NCBI GenBank assembly: GCA_019054805.1
Contig: JAHQIY010000003.1
Location: forward strand, 4,960,001 to 5,024,000
Direction: 5' to 3'
Length of the DNA: 64,000 nucleotides
DNA from: Brachionus manjavacas
Taxonomy: Eukaryota > Rotifera > Eurotatoria > Ploima > Brachionidae
Below the pieces are notes generated by a model. The model ran no database searches, was not told the DNA's origin, and saw nothing but the letters and a program-made list of their open reading frames with translations. Every line of letters begins with the position of its first letter. Position 1 is the stretch's first letter. The position numbers and the translations under genes were made by a program. This document shows positions 45,301 through 57,473 of this stretch, piece after piece.

Positions 45301-46553
45301 TCAAATTTGCATCTAGATTTTCTTTCGCTTACAATCGATGAAGAAGTTGATGAGGTAGAAGATTTGGTCAACTTTTTACTACGCCTCAAAGAAAAATGAC
45401 GCTTTGCCGACTTAGAGCTTGCCAAATCGACCACTTTTTTGCCATCATAGTCATTAAGATTGCTGTTCATGGACACAGCGTCATAAAATTCATCTAGATT
45501 ACTATTTTGGGATCGATTGTCATCTTGAATATCAGCAAAATCTGACTCCTGATTGTAATCATTGCTAAATTCGACAGATTCATTTTGAATTTTGGAATTA
45601 GCTGCTAGTTCATTTTCAGTGCTATTTTCGTCATTAGACAAAAATTCCTCATTGTCACTTTTTTCATCTTTTTTACCATCGGTAATTATTCTGCTAAATG
45701 CGTCATCATCGTCATCATCTGTCAACTCGCCTCTCATTTTTTTCTTCAAGTACTCCTGTGTTTCCAATTCAAGTCTCCTGACATCATCAATGCTCAAATT
45801 CATGTATTCGTCTTGCCAGCACCAAGCTTGACGATGTGACATCAGAATCATGTGCCGCAACACTGACTCAACAATCAACTTTTCTACTTTTGACTGAAAT
45901 CCCCAAAAGGCGCACTCAACACGACACAATTTATAAGCACACATATACTTCACTTTTTGATTATTGATGCTAGACAAATTGTTTGTTCGATTGGCATTTG
46001 CTTTAAGCTCATCGTACCAATTGGCACCCAGCGGTCCACATTTTGTCTTTTTTGACTGAAACTTAGCCGGGTCCTCATCCGGGTTGTACTCATTTTGATT
46101 TATCTGATCATTGACAATGTCGACATAGTCGACTATGCGGGCTGACAGATCTTTTTTTGATATGTTAAATACATTTTCAGATTGACCGTAATCAGGCAAG
46201 TATTTGCTCTCGATGTCAATGCTGAAGCTTTTGAACAATTTGTGATGGTACTTGGTTCTTGTGTAAGGATATGAATTCCACGACTCCTCTTCGAACAAAA
46301 GGGCCGATTTGGGAAAAAGAAGTTTTGATATTGTTTTCAGGGCTGATGGCAATCGTTCGTCCACATGGTATACTTTGAGTGTGTACTGTCCGTTTTGGGT
46401 CTCGGACTCAAATGGCTTATTCTCGATTATTTCAACGCCACTGCCCGCTCCAGTCGACTCGAGTCGACTTTTCTTCTGAATGGTGTACAACTGACCTATT
46501 TGGTACTCGTCCACACTCATCGGTATCACTATTCGGAACTCTTTGATTATCAT
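39364..46553 (-). CDS. rdgB: rdgB/PITPNM-type phosphatidylinositol transfer protein
   Basis: Five coding exons give 1214 aa (human PITPNM1 is 1244): 46553-45109, 43886-43069, 43017-42844, 40625-39637, 39582-39364. All junctions keep frame. The ATG at 46553 starts MIIKEFRIVIPMSVDEYQIG, the canonical PITP start; an upstream in-frame TTG was rejected. Domain order: PITP lipid-transfer domain (1 to about 255, with HRQAWCWQDE), an acidic linker with a FFAT-like motif EFYDA (355-359) for VAP binding at the ER, the DDHD region, then the LNS2 domain (about 990-1130). The DDHD part includes GDSLG (Ser567) and FGSPLGLILAQRK. LNS2 carries FSIDGSFAANIS around Asp1013; the first Asp of the lipin DxDGT site is Ser, as expected for a non-catalytic phosphatidic-acid sensor. 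Family role: PI/PA exchange at ER-plasma membrane contacts after phospholipase C signalling. Introns 1 (1222 nt) and 3 (2218 nt) are unusually long. Confidence 0.95.
41092..41208. repeat. Inverted-repeat hairpin F in rdgB intron 3
   Basis: Arms 41092-41139 and 41162-41208 pair over about 47 bp with few mismatches (for example ATTTGGAACTTA against TAAGTTCCAAAT), around a loop of about 22 bp. The open frame crossing it (40926-41177) has no family resemblance and is not called. Confidence 0.8.
41257..41322. repeat. 33-bp tandem duplication in rdgB intron 3
   Basis: Two adjacent 33-bp units starting TGAAATCCTAGCGG are identical except for minor differences at the end. Confidence 0.8.
41893..42148 (+). 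repeat. Dispersed repeat, copy 2 (short form)
   Basis: Nearly identical to 36733-37105 in direct orientation but lacking the ~112 bp central piece. It lies in intron 3 of the rdgB-type gene. The arms share long exact blocks, such as the segment beginning GACTTAGATCTGT. This indicates a recent local duplication or a recently active repeat family. Confidence 0.85.
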
Positions 46554-48446
46554 TTTTGAATTCAAAACTACTGATTGCAAGGCAATTATTATTTTTAAAT
46601 TAAAACATACTTAAATAATTCTAAAAATTCTTGAGAAAATTTTTTTAGTAAATAATTTATTACCATTAATTTTATTTTAATTATTCGAGACTAGAAACAA
46701 AAATGGCCTAAGGCACTTTTTGAAAATTGAATTTTTTTATGCAAATTTTTAAGGGTTCAACAAGAAAAAATTTAATCAATATAAAATTGAAAAAAAACTC
46801 TTTATTAAATTTCAACTCCAAGTCTTTGTAAATTATTAAATAAAAGTCTTAATTAGATTTGGTGTCACGAAATGTTAAGAAAATTGTTGTGTGGATTGAT
46901 GGGTAGTTTTCTGTTCTAATTAAAAGCTTTTGCATCATTCTTAAACAGAAAATTAACCATCAAATGATTGTTAAGACAAACGATTTTTTCACAAAAATGA
47001 CATTTGATTCTGAAAAAATAAAAAAAAATTGAGCCTTTATATGATTTAGTTTCCATACGAGTTTTGTCGCTTTAAAACGACGTGAATATTTACCTGTCGA
47101 TAAGAAAATCCAGCCATCATTTTTATTTAAAAATAAAAAAAACTGCCAAAGCTTGGTTACCAGTAGCTCTACGTCATCTAAATAAACAATTCTTGAAGTT
47201 TTGGGTTCAGTTTGTCATGGATACGCGATTAAAAGAAAAATGTGAGAAATGTTTTGCCTAGACTTGGCTTAAATTAGTCGGGAAATGAGCAAAAGATGCC
47301 AATTTGCAAACAGAAAAAAAGTTGGATAAAACAAAGTAGCTTGATATAATATTGTAAGACTTGAGTGTAATTCATAAATTATGCCTTAGATTTTGCTTGA
47401 AAGAAACATAGAATGAGAATAAAATGCAAATTTTATAATGAATTAAAAACAATATTTGAACCCAAAAGTTTTTTAGAGGTCTTTTTCATTAGGATTCAAA
47501 TCAATTTCACTAATTTTGCTTAATTAATGCATTTAATGCACCCACAAATCATTAAAAGATACTCAACCAGGAACAGTATTTTAGCGCCTTTGAACTTGCT
47601 TGGATGTGACAAATGTTTTCAAATAAAAAATTAATTAGCTTCCCAAAACAGAACTAAATTTTAAAAATGTATAATTAAACCTAAATAATCTCACGACGCT
47701 TAGAATAATCCCTTTATTAAAAAAATATGTTCTGTATGGAAAAAAAAGTTTTACTTAACTAATAGATAAAACATGGCCGTTTTATTGCGTTACATATCAA
47801 AATTGTAAGACAGATTTGGTTTATCTGCTGATTAAAAAATAAAACTTTATAAATTTATTTATCTCCAAACAATGATTGCATTGCTATAGAAATGTGCGTC
47901 ATCGGTATTTTAAACTGTTTTTAAACAAATAATTTTATTTAGATATATGGTTACGCAAAAAATTGAATTAATTTTAAATGCTAAATGTTTAGTCGGCTTT
48001 TTATTAAAATCACTTGATATTTTTCAATAGTTTTAAGGAAATTAAAAACAATTTCTTACGATGTCGATTTAAACGCTTTAAATTATCTGAAGCGAAAATT
48101 CCAAAAATTTATCAAATTCAAACTTAGAGAAACATTTTGATTTAGATCATTGAATACTTGGCTTTATCAAGCTAGTTTGAATTTTAATTACACATTAATA
48201 TTGATGAAAAAAAATTGCTTAAAAATCATAATGTATCTTTCTTCATTTATTCATGACTCTTAATCATGAATTTTTTTTCATTGAATCATTACACTCAAAA
48301 AAAAGTAAAACGTATAAAATATTTTCTAAAATTCGGAAGGAATATTTCTTGATTTTTTTCTGATTTCAATTAAAATTGGAAATTAGACGATTATTAATTA
48401 ATCTTAACAAAAATTAATTTAACTGTTTAAATAATTGTATAAAAAG

Positions 48447-49140
48447 CATCCCCGAAATAATTTATACCCATTTACTAAAAAAGGAATTCATCCCCGAACC
48501 ATATTATACCCATAATAATTTATTCCCATTTCGAGAATAAGGAATTAATCCCCATTGAATTAATCTCCCAAACCCCAAAATTAAGACCAATAATTCTTTT
48601 TTTAATTAAATATTTTATGTACCAAATTAATAATATAATTTAATAATTTCTATTAAAAATTAAATTTAAACTCTCACTTTTTTTCAAAACAATATCTAAA
48701 ACCATTCTTTAAGCAAGTTCTGAGAACATTGTCAAAGGTTCATACATCGAATCCAACACAAATAACCATAGACCGTCACCAGACCCTCGAATTCCAATCC
48801 ATCAATTTGACGATGAAAGCGATAATGAAGAAGACTTTGATTAAATAAAAAGTAATAAATTAAGGAATTATCAATCTAATTGTCTCATGAAAAAAAATTA
48901 GACTTGAAGAAACAAACAATATGCACCTTTCTTTTCTAGACTTCGGGATCAAGTTTAATTTAGTATATTTTTTTTCTTTTCAATATAATTTTTTTTGAAT
49001 CTCTATTTTTATTAAATCAAAAACTAAAATTTTCTTGTCTTAAAAAACGGTAATCAACAAATCGGGAATAATTTTATTTTTTAAATTTATTTTTTATTTA
49101 GTTATTTTACTTTGGGAATAATTTGCTACGGGAAAAATTT
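48447..49140. repeat. Possible mobile element bounded by CCC/GGG-rich repeats
   Basis: The left side (48447-48577) holds imperfect tandem units with CATCCCCGAA, ATACCCAT and TTATTCCCATTT. The right side (49052-49140) has motifs of opposite polarity (GGGAATAATTT twice, ACGGGAAAAATT). These inverted G/C runs stand out in an otherwise AT-only sequence and could be the ends of a ~700 bp non-autonomous element. Confidence 0.4.
48714..48844 (+). other. Terminal-exon-like segment with acidic C-terminus
   Basis: After a possible acceptor (TTTAAG at 48708-48713) there is a 42-codon open frame that ends with a very acidic tail, DDESDNEEDFD, then TAA at 48842-48844 overlapping an AATAAA signal. Base composition is coding-like. 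A second frame is also open here and no upstream exon was found. It may be a captured exon fragment inside the 48447-49140 element. No family recognised. Confidence 0.3.
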
Positions 49141-49981
49141 ACAAATGACCATCTAAATGAGAATCTAAAATATTAGTTTCATAAAAATTGATTTCATTCT
49201 GTTTTTAATTTCGAACTATTTAAATTCTTTTTTCATAATAAAAACTTTACAGAAACTAATTGATTAAATGTTATAAATTTAGAAAATTTGGAACAAAACA
49301 ATAAAATAAAGCTCAAAGAAATATTTAAAACGAGTTTCTAAACAATCAGATTAATTATTTTTAGCAATTTAAATCCAGGCATAATGTTTACTTATTAATC
49401 TAAAAACAATATTTATTTCAAAAACTTTTTTTTTAAATAGATACATTACACAAAAGATTCAAGCCTTAAATATTAAATGAAAATACTAATCTTATTATAT
49501 AGTCTTCAGACTTAAAAATAAAGTATCTTTTCATCAAGAATTTAATTATTTTAATTTTTAATAAAGTTGGGTTAAAATGAAATTCAGATGCAAAAGACAC
49601 GAATATTGCTCTTGAACCAAATTAGCATTTTCGTTAAATCTCAATTATCTCCTCTATTGTAAAAGCACATAGGAACCGATCGATAATTTTATATAAGAAA
49701 AATTTTCATTTGCTTAATGAAGCATATTCTTTTTCTATTTCTATATAGAAAAAAAAACTTTCTAAATATCTTTTTTTTTAAAGTGAATAAAAACAACTAA
49801 AAAACCTTAGTTTTGATCAAGTTTATAGTAGTTTATTGATTTTCGCTTGCAATATTTTCAGATTATAATTATTACCTTGTTTAAATATTTTTGATCTAAA
49901 GCAAAAAGAAACGATTCAAAAAAATGCTTATTTGATGAGACTAAAAGAAATATTTAATTAAAAATTTATTTAAGCAAATTG

Positions 49982-50786
49982 TTAAAATCTTCTTTTTAAT
50001 TTACACGTTTTTTCTAAAATTTCTATCACATTATCATAATGAGTGCCATTTCGAATGATATGAAAGGTGCCTTTTTCTGTAAGATCAATGACTGTCGAAC
50101 CAGCCTTGGCAATTTCGCTTGATGACAATTGTCCGCCATCAATGATCAAATCTAAATCGCTCCACAACGATTCAAACTCCTAGTAAATACATTTTAAGTA
50201 AGAATCTAATTTTAATTTATTACTTTAATGCTTAATGAACTTGGCTCATTGCTAATATTTGCCGAAGTAAGAGCAATCGGTTCATCACAATATTGCGCTA
50301 ATTCGATCATGAATTTATAATTCGGGATTCGAATTCCGATTGATTTTGTATTGGGGTTTAACTCTGCTGGGAGAGTTGTTTTCCGGTCAAAAACCAGTGT
50401 TACTGGACCTGGCAAAAGAGATTTCAGTGATGGTAGGTCTAAGTTTACCCATGACCATCTAAAGGACAGTTTTGTATTTTCTAAAGAATAAATAGAGAAA
50501 TTCATACTTTTCCAAATCTTCAGATCTGCCAACACTAATTGCCAAAGGCTTAGCACTATTTCTCGCCTTTATTCTGTAGATTTTATCCAAAGAATTTTTA
50601 TTACAAGCTAAACAAGCAACGCCGTAAATGGTATCTGTCGGCACAGCAATTACTCCACCTGATTTCAAAATATTTTTCACTCTGTCCAAATTTTTTAAGG
50701 CTTCTAGTTACAATTTTTTTAAAAGAAATATCTAAAATTTTATTTAAATAAATATTACCATCAACAGTTAGTATTTTATTTTCCAT
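49982..50786 (-). CDS. YRDC: Threonylcarbamoyl-AMP synthase (YRDC/Sua5)
   Basis: Four exons give 218 aa: 50786-50759, 50703-50508, 50458-50224, 50179-49982; introns are 44-55 nt and all junctions keep frame. The protein makes threonylcarbamoyl-adenylate from threonine, bicarbonate and ATP, the first step of t6A37 tRNA modification. Family signatures visible are GGVIAVPTDTIYGVAC near the N-terminus, KIYRIKARNSAKPLAI, LLPGPVTLVF, SIGIRIPN, ALTSANIS, DLIIDGG and GSTVIDLT. The start MENKILTVD is very close to the catalytic domain, so there is no room for a long mitochondrial targeting leader. It has neither the Sua5 C-terminal domain nor obvious truncation. The YRDC stop and the ALG11 start face different ways along the same strand and are not overlapping. 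Confidence 0.95.
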
Positions 50787-51129
50787 TATGGTAAAAAATG
50801 ATCTTGTTTTTAGACAAAAACTGCTTTGATTTTTTTTAAAATAAAATCTGAATTTCTTTTTTTACGAAAATTTAAATTGAAATTACTTCAACAGCATATG
50901 GCTTAGTATTTTTTCAATTAAAGTTTATTCATATTAAACTTGAAAGAAAATCACATTTTTTAAATGCAAAAATATAAAATTAAAAGCACATTTTGCATAG
51001 TTATATGCCCAAATTTAAAATCATAAAAGCCTTTAACTTATTTTTTTTATTAATGTTTCTAATTTGTTAGAATATCTAGTTTAAAAAAAAAACTCTTTTT
51101 TAACTATAATTTATTAGTTTTGTCAAGAT
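50787..51129. other. Short spacer between ALG11 3' end and YRDC
   Basis: 343 bp of AT-rich sequence between the ALG11 stop and the YRDC start on the same strand. It must hold the ALG11 3' end upstream part and the YRDC promoter; no clear TATA or GC element was seen. Confidence 0.4.
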
Positions 51130-54100
51130 TTAATCACATTTAGTGACATTTTTGATGTATCTATCATAAACTAGATCATTAAATGCGTCCAAGAAATTTT
51201 GTTCAAATTTTTCTTGACTAAATTTTTTAACATGCTCCTTAGCAGCTTCTCGTATCTGATTTCGTTTATTTAAGTTCATTTGATAAATTTGAAGCAGACA
51301 TTCGGCGTATCCATCTTCATCTTCTGCCAAAAAGCCTGTTTTTTCGCCCTTGTATGGCACTACTATGTCCATTTTAGGACCAGCTGAATTATGAGATAAA
51401 ATTACTGTTCCAGCTGCCATGCATTCAACGACCCCTTTTTTATTTGATTAAAAAATTTAAATATTTCAAAATTTACATCAAATTATTCAAAAGAAATGTT
51501 TAGAAATTTTCAAATTTTAATATTCTATAAAAATTAAATTTGCTTCATATTCATAAAGTTTTGAAAAAAGTAAGATTCGAGATTAACTGTGTAGCACTGA
51601 TTAACATTCATAAAAAATTTTTAACTCTGCAGTTTTTTAATTACCACTTGATTATTTTTTTAATGAAAACTATTTAAAATTTAAAAACAAAATGGAAAAT
51701 GTTTTATTCGATTTTTTTAAATTACGAAGTTATTATTAACATTAGAAAAAATAGAGAAAATATACCTAATAATTTCCTAGTATATCACTTTTAATTTAGT
51801 TCTAAATTTAATTGCAGTAATTAAACCTCTCAGACTAAATCAAAATTAATTATTTGAAAAAATGTCATTAGAGATTATGAAATTTACAAAAATTATCAAA
51901 AATATTCGAAATGAACTATTTTATTAAATTAAAGTTCTATTTAAAATAAATCTTCAATCTTATTTAGTCAATCCAATTTTTTTGATGGTTAAGCTTTTAT
52001 TTTATCAAAAAAAAATTAAGAAATATTGAAAATACCATTCAAAAAAGGTGTATTTAAAATTGACAGTTGGTGAGATAAGACAGAGTAGCATAATAATTAA
52101 AGTCACGTCGATATTATAATCATGTTTTTAAAAACTTTGACTTTGCCAATGATTATTTTCTTTTATTTTTTAAATTTTTATCTAACTAACTATCTAACTA
52201 TTAACTCAAAATATGAATAGCTGTCAATTAAAAAAAAAATAAAATTTCAAAATTTTCTACATTTTGCATTGCTTCATTTATATAGATAAATTTTTTTATT
52301 TCATGACTGAATATTTATTTTTTAAAGTAAAAAATAGCCACATAATTTTTTATAGCTTGATGTTCATGTGTAATATATAAAAAAATGTAATCCTATCTTT
52401 CTTCTTTTAAAATATAGTTCTATTTTCTTAACTAATTTACCCTTTTTCAAGATAAACAATTTCAAAATAATTTTGATCAGGATGGAAAAATGTGATCTTT
52501 TCTAATTTAATCAGTTTAATTCGAGAAAAACTTAAACTTATTTTTAAAAATCAATTCGATTAAAAGGGAAGAGAAAATTTTAAGGAAACGGAGCAGATTA
52601 AAGGTGTTTAAATAAATAAGCTGTCAAGGCTGAAAACGAATTTCAAATGCGCTTTTTGTTTCAAATTAGGAATGAACTTTATTTTTAATTTTTTTAGAAA
52701 AAAAATTTGGATGTAGTAAAATTTATCATATTCATAAAAAATTGATATATTTGCTTCTAATAAAAATTGAATTTTTTAATTTTTTTAAATTATACACGAA
52801 TTTTTTTGTGATTCGTTTTTGTAAAAATTACATCAAAACTTTAATAGATAATGAGTTGATATTTTTTTTAAATAAATACTAAAAGATACTAAATTTTCTC
52901 TTAAAATTTTTACTTTCGAAATTAAATATATTATAAATTAAATTTTAACTTAAATTTACTAAATTTGAACAAAAAATTCAAATTAATGTAATTATCCGAA
53001 TTAAGTGACATATTACTAAATAAAATAATGACATGTTACTGAAAAATGAGCACTGGTTTTAAAAAGAGTAATGTTCAATTTAATGACATGTCTTAAAAAA
53101 TGAATAAGTTTGACCCAAGGTAAAAAAAAAACATCTGAATTTAACATAGTTAAAAAGCATAGTTAACAAACATCGTTAATTCAATTTTAATTTTTTAAAG
53201 AATTTTATATAAGCTTCAACAATTTTTAATAGTATTTAACTGTGTTCACTCTATTACATGTCACTAAAATTGAATTTTTATTTTATTTTTCAAACAGTGC
53301 TCAATTTTGAATAACATGTCGCTAAAATCGACTTCTCTATTTTAGAGACATGTCACTCAATTCGGATGATTACGTTTATTCACAAGGGAATATTTAACAG
53401 AATCAAATTATCTATTAGAATTTTAATCGAATTTAGTGAACACAAATAAAAATAAATTCAAATATTTAAATACCATTGAAATTCCATTTGATTTGATTAA
53501 GATTATTGGGCCAAGAAGGTATAAGAAGGTATAAGAAGCAAAGCAATTATTTTTAAAGTCATTGCCATCAGACTAAAACTACTTCTTACCTATTCCGAAA
53601 TGCTCATCGATCATCGAATGAATGCCAACTGCAGACTCAGATAAATGAATTAGTAAATTCTCGAAGCTGAAATTCAACTTGAACTCAACATGATCATTCA
53701 CTTTCAATTCTTTGGCTAAATGTTTCAAATTTTCTACTCTATTTTCATCATCTTTATCTCTACAGCTCCCGATCAACATTAGCTTTACTTTTTTGAAGTC
53801 TTCCTCCCGTGTTTCCAAATCCTTCAATCTTTAATTTGAATTATTAAAGATAAAATTGAAAAGCCAATTTTTTTTTACTTGAGCAAAAATTTATGCAGAG
53901 CTTTAATTTGAAGTTGATGATTCTTTTCTGGTCTAAATTGAGCAACTGATGATATGTAGAAATATTTGTCATGTTTTTCATCATTGAATACAGAATAAAA
54001 CTTTTCAACATCACAAGGCGGATAGACAACTTTTGTCCTGTATGCCAGTGACCATAAGTTATTTATATGACCTTTGGTCCAGCTCGAGTTTACCATCACA

Positions 54101-54946
54101 CAATCGGAACATCGTCCACATATGCTGTAAATTTTGGAAAACAATTTGTAATAAATTAGTTTTAAATTGGTCAAAAATGGACTCTGACTTATCAAAGGGC
54201 GGTTATTATATGTTGAAATTTTACGGCCAATATTCTCGAGCATATCAGTGCTAATTGTGGGGTAATGGGTGTAGCAGCAAACTTTAATTTTGGCCAAGTA
54301 ATGGAATATGGGGTAAGTAAAAGCATAGCCAGTTGTTTCAAAATAAACATCGGGAACAAACTTTAAAAGAGCTTCTATGCCCAGAATCACTGAACCTAAA
54401 CTTTGGCCTGGAAAATTTTAATTAATAAATATAAAAAATTTACTCAAAAATTTAGCTACCCAATAAAGTAAACATTGGATAATATTTGTCTAATACAAGA
54501 AATCTTAATCTTAAATAAACGAAACGAGTTCGTACTGCACTTAGTTCAATTTTGAATCGTTCGTTGGCTTTTTTGATGAAATCTTCACTTGAAGCATTCG
54601 TATCACCAGTGTAGACTACACAAACACAATTTGGATAGCTATTTTTTGTGGAAAAATTTTAGAATAAAACGAATTTTTAAAATTCTGATTACGAATCTTG
54701 AAGGGCTTTTATAGCGCTCCATAAAACACGTTCGCCTCCACCACCTGAATTACAAAATGGATGAAAAAATCCGATTGTAAAATAAGGATTTTTATCATCA
54801 GTTAAATTTATGTTTTTGGAATAATTTTTCCAGCTTAAATTTTTGACTAAAATTGTGTAAAATTTAAGAAATATAACCGAGAGTACAATTGTAATTAACA
54901 TTAAAATCACCAAAGTCGATAAGATATTAAAAATTTCTGAAAACAT
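51130..54946 (-). CDS. ALG11: GDP-Man:Man3GlcNAc2-PP-dolichol alpha-1,2-mannosyltransferase (ALG11)
   Basis: Five exons give 501 aa (human 492): 54946-54693, 54638-54460, 54407-53879, 53828-53590, 51434-51130. All junctions keep frame. It adds the fourth and fifth mannoses to the dolichol-linked N-glycan precursor on the cytosolic face of the ER. An N-terminal membrane segment ([20 protein letters not shown]) precedes [18 protein letters not shown], the ALG11 nucleotide-sugar region. Then come the GT4 features [49 protein letters not shown], and the EX7E element EHFGIGVVE spanning the exon 4/5 junction, then CMAAGT and AGPKMDIV. Intron 4 (53589-51435, 2155 nt) is far longer than introns 1-3 (50-54 nt) and contains an inverted-repeat element. 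Confidence 0.96.
52987..53375. repeat. Inverted-repeat element E in ALG11 intron 4
   Basis: The left arm from ATTATCCGAATTAAGTGACA (52991) pairs with a right arm ending at TGTCACTCAATTCGGATGAT (53351-53370). The arms remain alignable for more than 100 bp with gaps. The motif TGACATGT/ACATGTCA recurs about six times within it. It is non-coding and MITE-like, and is a likely cause of this intron's enlargement. Confidence 0.7.
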
Positions 54947-56265
54947 CTAAAACAATGTTTAAATTGTTATTTATGAAGAATAAATCAAAATTTTCTAAAA
55001 ACAAAAAGGTATTAAATTTTAAAATTTATGATTTTTTAACTTAAACATCTTGTCTTAACGTTCTATTTAAATCTTTTTCAAGCCTTCAGTTTTGAAAATG
55101 ACAAACCTACCTTCATTTTTAAAATAGAGTGAAAAAAAACAAGTTGCTAATTTTTTTGCATTTTAAAAATTTTACTTTGGAAAATTCTTTCTAATCTAAG
55201 TAAACCAAGGCTTTTTTTAAAGAACGTTTTATTTATAAAACTTGTATATTTTCTGTATTTGTATTGTACTAAAATTTATTTATAAATTTTATTTTTTTTT
55301 AGAATTATTGACAAAATCAAATTTTGTTAAACTTAATTTTAAAAATAGGTATTTTTCTAGTAAAGCACTTTTTATGTTATTTATTTTGCATTGAAAAAAA
55401 GACATATGAATCTCTCTAGACCTCATCCGATTAATTAATTCATTTAATTTAAAAAAGCTATAAAATAGAATTCAAACTTATTCAATTTCATATTTTTAAT
55501 ATCTTCTTAAATTAATATAATATTAATAGACTTAAAGTTTTAAATGATAAAAAACTAATCTGTAAGTTAATATCATCCTTAATATTGACTTGTGCTCGTT
55601 AATCATCTCATTTGAGAAACTAGAACCATAGAACAGAAAAGGAAATTAGTTCAAGAATACTTTAAGGCTAAATACTTAATGGATGAGTATTTTTGACGAA
55701 TAATTTTTTTTTATAGAATATAAATTATTTTTATATAATAATATATAACTTGTTTAGCATATAAAAAATATTTTTTTTAAAGAATAAAGTTTGCAAATAT
55801 AAAATATAAAAATTTTGCTTTAAAAGTATAAGAATATTTGTTCTAAGACGTGGTCTAAGAAGGAAAAAGAAAACACAAAATTTTGTAAAATATCTTGTTG
55901 CTGATCCAGTAAATGCTCCTGAAGTTCCAGTTGTTCATGTTCCATTTAGTTTTGCTCAATCTTTAGCTAAGTAAAATCTTGTTTAAACTTTAACTAATTT
56001 TTTTTAATTTCAATCAATGAATACTTTTTAAGTTTTTTTTCTATTTCAATTTTAATTTTAATAATTAAGACTTTAAAATTAATAATGCAAATTTTTCAAT
56101 ACCTTTCAAAATAAAAATAGTTTAACAATTTTTTAAAACTGTTAGATTAAAAAAAAATTAATTTTCAAATAAAATTTTATTAAAATTAATTTAGCTAATT
56201 ATTTCGCGTGTATGGGTAGATCTCATTTTTGAATATTAGCTTGATGTTAAAGGCTTAGGAAAATT
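54947..56265. other. Intergenic region between ALG11 and eIF3h
   Basis: AT-rich. It includes the ALG11 upstream region, one exon-like segment (55810-55974, listed) and the eIF3h 3' flank. An AATAAA on the minus strand at 56176-56181 lies about 85 nt past the eIF3h stop and is its likely poly(A) signal. Confidence 0.5.
55810..55974 (+). other. Coding-like segment lacking a start
   Basis: A 54-codon open frame ends at TAA (55972-55974). It contains a basic stretch RRGLRRKKK, then KYLVADPVNAPEVPVVHVPF. The second half has codon structure and composition unlike the surrounding poly-A/T DNA. There is no ATG in frame; a possible acceptor AG lies at 55825-55826. It could be a terminal exon of an unseen plus-strand gene or a gene fragment. 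No family recognised. Confidence 0.3.
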
Positions 56266-57473
56266 TTATTTGTTTTGAACTGCTTCAGTAATGAACAAAT
56301 TGCTAAAGCTCTGGGATGTGAAGTCAGTTATTTGCTGACAATAATTTTGGATTTGGTTGGAAATAAGGAGAGTTTCGAGTCGCGAAATAGACGGTAATGG
56401 CTTGAAAATTTTGTTGATGTCTTCTTCAGGCAACGGCGGATCTCCTCTAGCTCTTCTGGCCGAGTTTTCAGCTTCTCTTTTTTGTAAATGCTGTTGTTTT
56501 AAATGATTTTGTTTCTGCAATTGCTTGTGATAGTTTAAAAATTTAACAGTGTCGACAGCCAACTCATCAACATTGTCGATCAATGAACGTAAATTCTTTT
56601 CCAAGACACTGCCAGTTGCCAAATCGAAAAAGCTTTGGTGCTTTGGTGTCGGATTCAAGTCTTCCAATTCACATAGAAGAGAATTGACCAAATGAGAATT
56701 TCTTATGACTACTGGCAACTCTTCCATGAAATTTTCATGGTTTAATTTCAAATCTTTAATACTAAAGGAAATTTGTTTTGTACTCTTTCAGAAATTTAAA
56801 AATTTTACGTATCAGGCGAGAAGTCTTTACGGTTTTGCATTTCCATCATATTCGGTGTAAGTCTAAATGCTTTAAAGTACACAGAACCATGTTGTGTTTT
56901 AAAAGGATCTTTAATAATTGAAATTATTGATTTGGAAAATTTATATTTTTTCTCTAATTTACCATAGATGATAACAATAGAATCTTCGATTTCACTTTGG
57001 TACATAAAATGGTCTTCAATAAAATTCTTGTTAACAAAATTTCCAAACAAGCTACTTTGGTACCATCCTATGATCAGATGATCGATATTCAAATGACGAA
57101 AGGTTTTTAAATTATCAGTTATAAATATGCTGCATTGCTCGTTGTAATCGGCAGTGCCGCCTTTTAGATTATTTGCAGTTGGTAGCCCGAAGCAGTTTGT
57201 TACTTCAATGCGTTTTGAATTTCCATCTTGTATTTGAACCATACCAGTTAGGATACCTTGGGCCAGTTCGGCACCACCGCCAGATTCTTGAGTGTGTTTT
57301 ATGATTTTGAGCAAAACTAGAGCGTCTACTTGGACATAATCAATGCGACTCTTGGCGATTTGATTGGCAGCGCTGACTGGAGTTGGAACATTTTCATTCA
57401 AGCTTGCCAACTGGGCGGCTGAAGCCGATGTTTGAGAAGAAGTTGAGGCTGAGTTGTGTTGTCTTTGAGACAT
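56266..57473 (-). CDS. EIF3H: Translation initiation factor eIF3 subunit h
   Basis: Two exons, 57473-56809 and 56761-56266, joined in frame across a 47-nt intron, give 386 aa (human 352; a longer Ser/Ala-rich N-terminus accounts for much of the difference). An MPN domain (about 45-190) starts at IDYVQVDALVLLKIIKHTQE and includes GILTGMVQI, NCFGLPTA and the conserved HLIIGWYQSSLFGNFV. The JAMM metal-binding histidines are absent, so it is the non-catalytic MPN type, as in other eIF3h proteins. The C-terminal half is helical with NSHLVNSLLCELEDL and an Arg/Glu-rich segment. It functions as part of the eIF3 scaffold on the 40S ribosome. Confidence 0.96.

Larger units (their letters stand above)
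46554..49981. other. Intergenic region between rdgB-type gene and YRDC
   Basis: AT-rich. The first ~600 bp upstream of the rdgB-type ATG would hold its promoter; a CRE-like TACGTCAT near 47170 is the only motif noted. The stretch 48447-49140 is bounded by CCC-rich repeats and contains an exon-like piece (both listed). Nothing else is supported. Confidence 0.5.
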
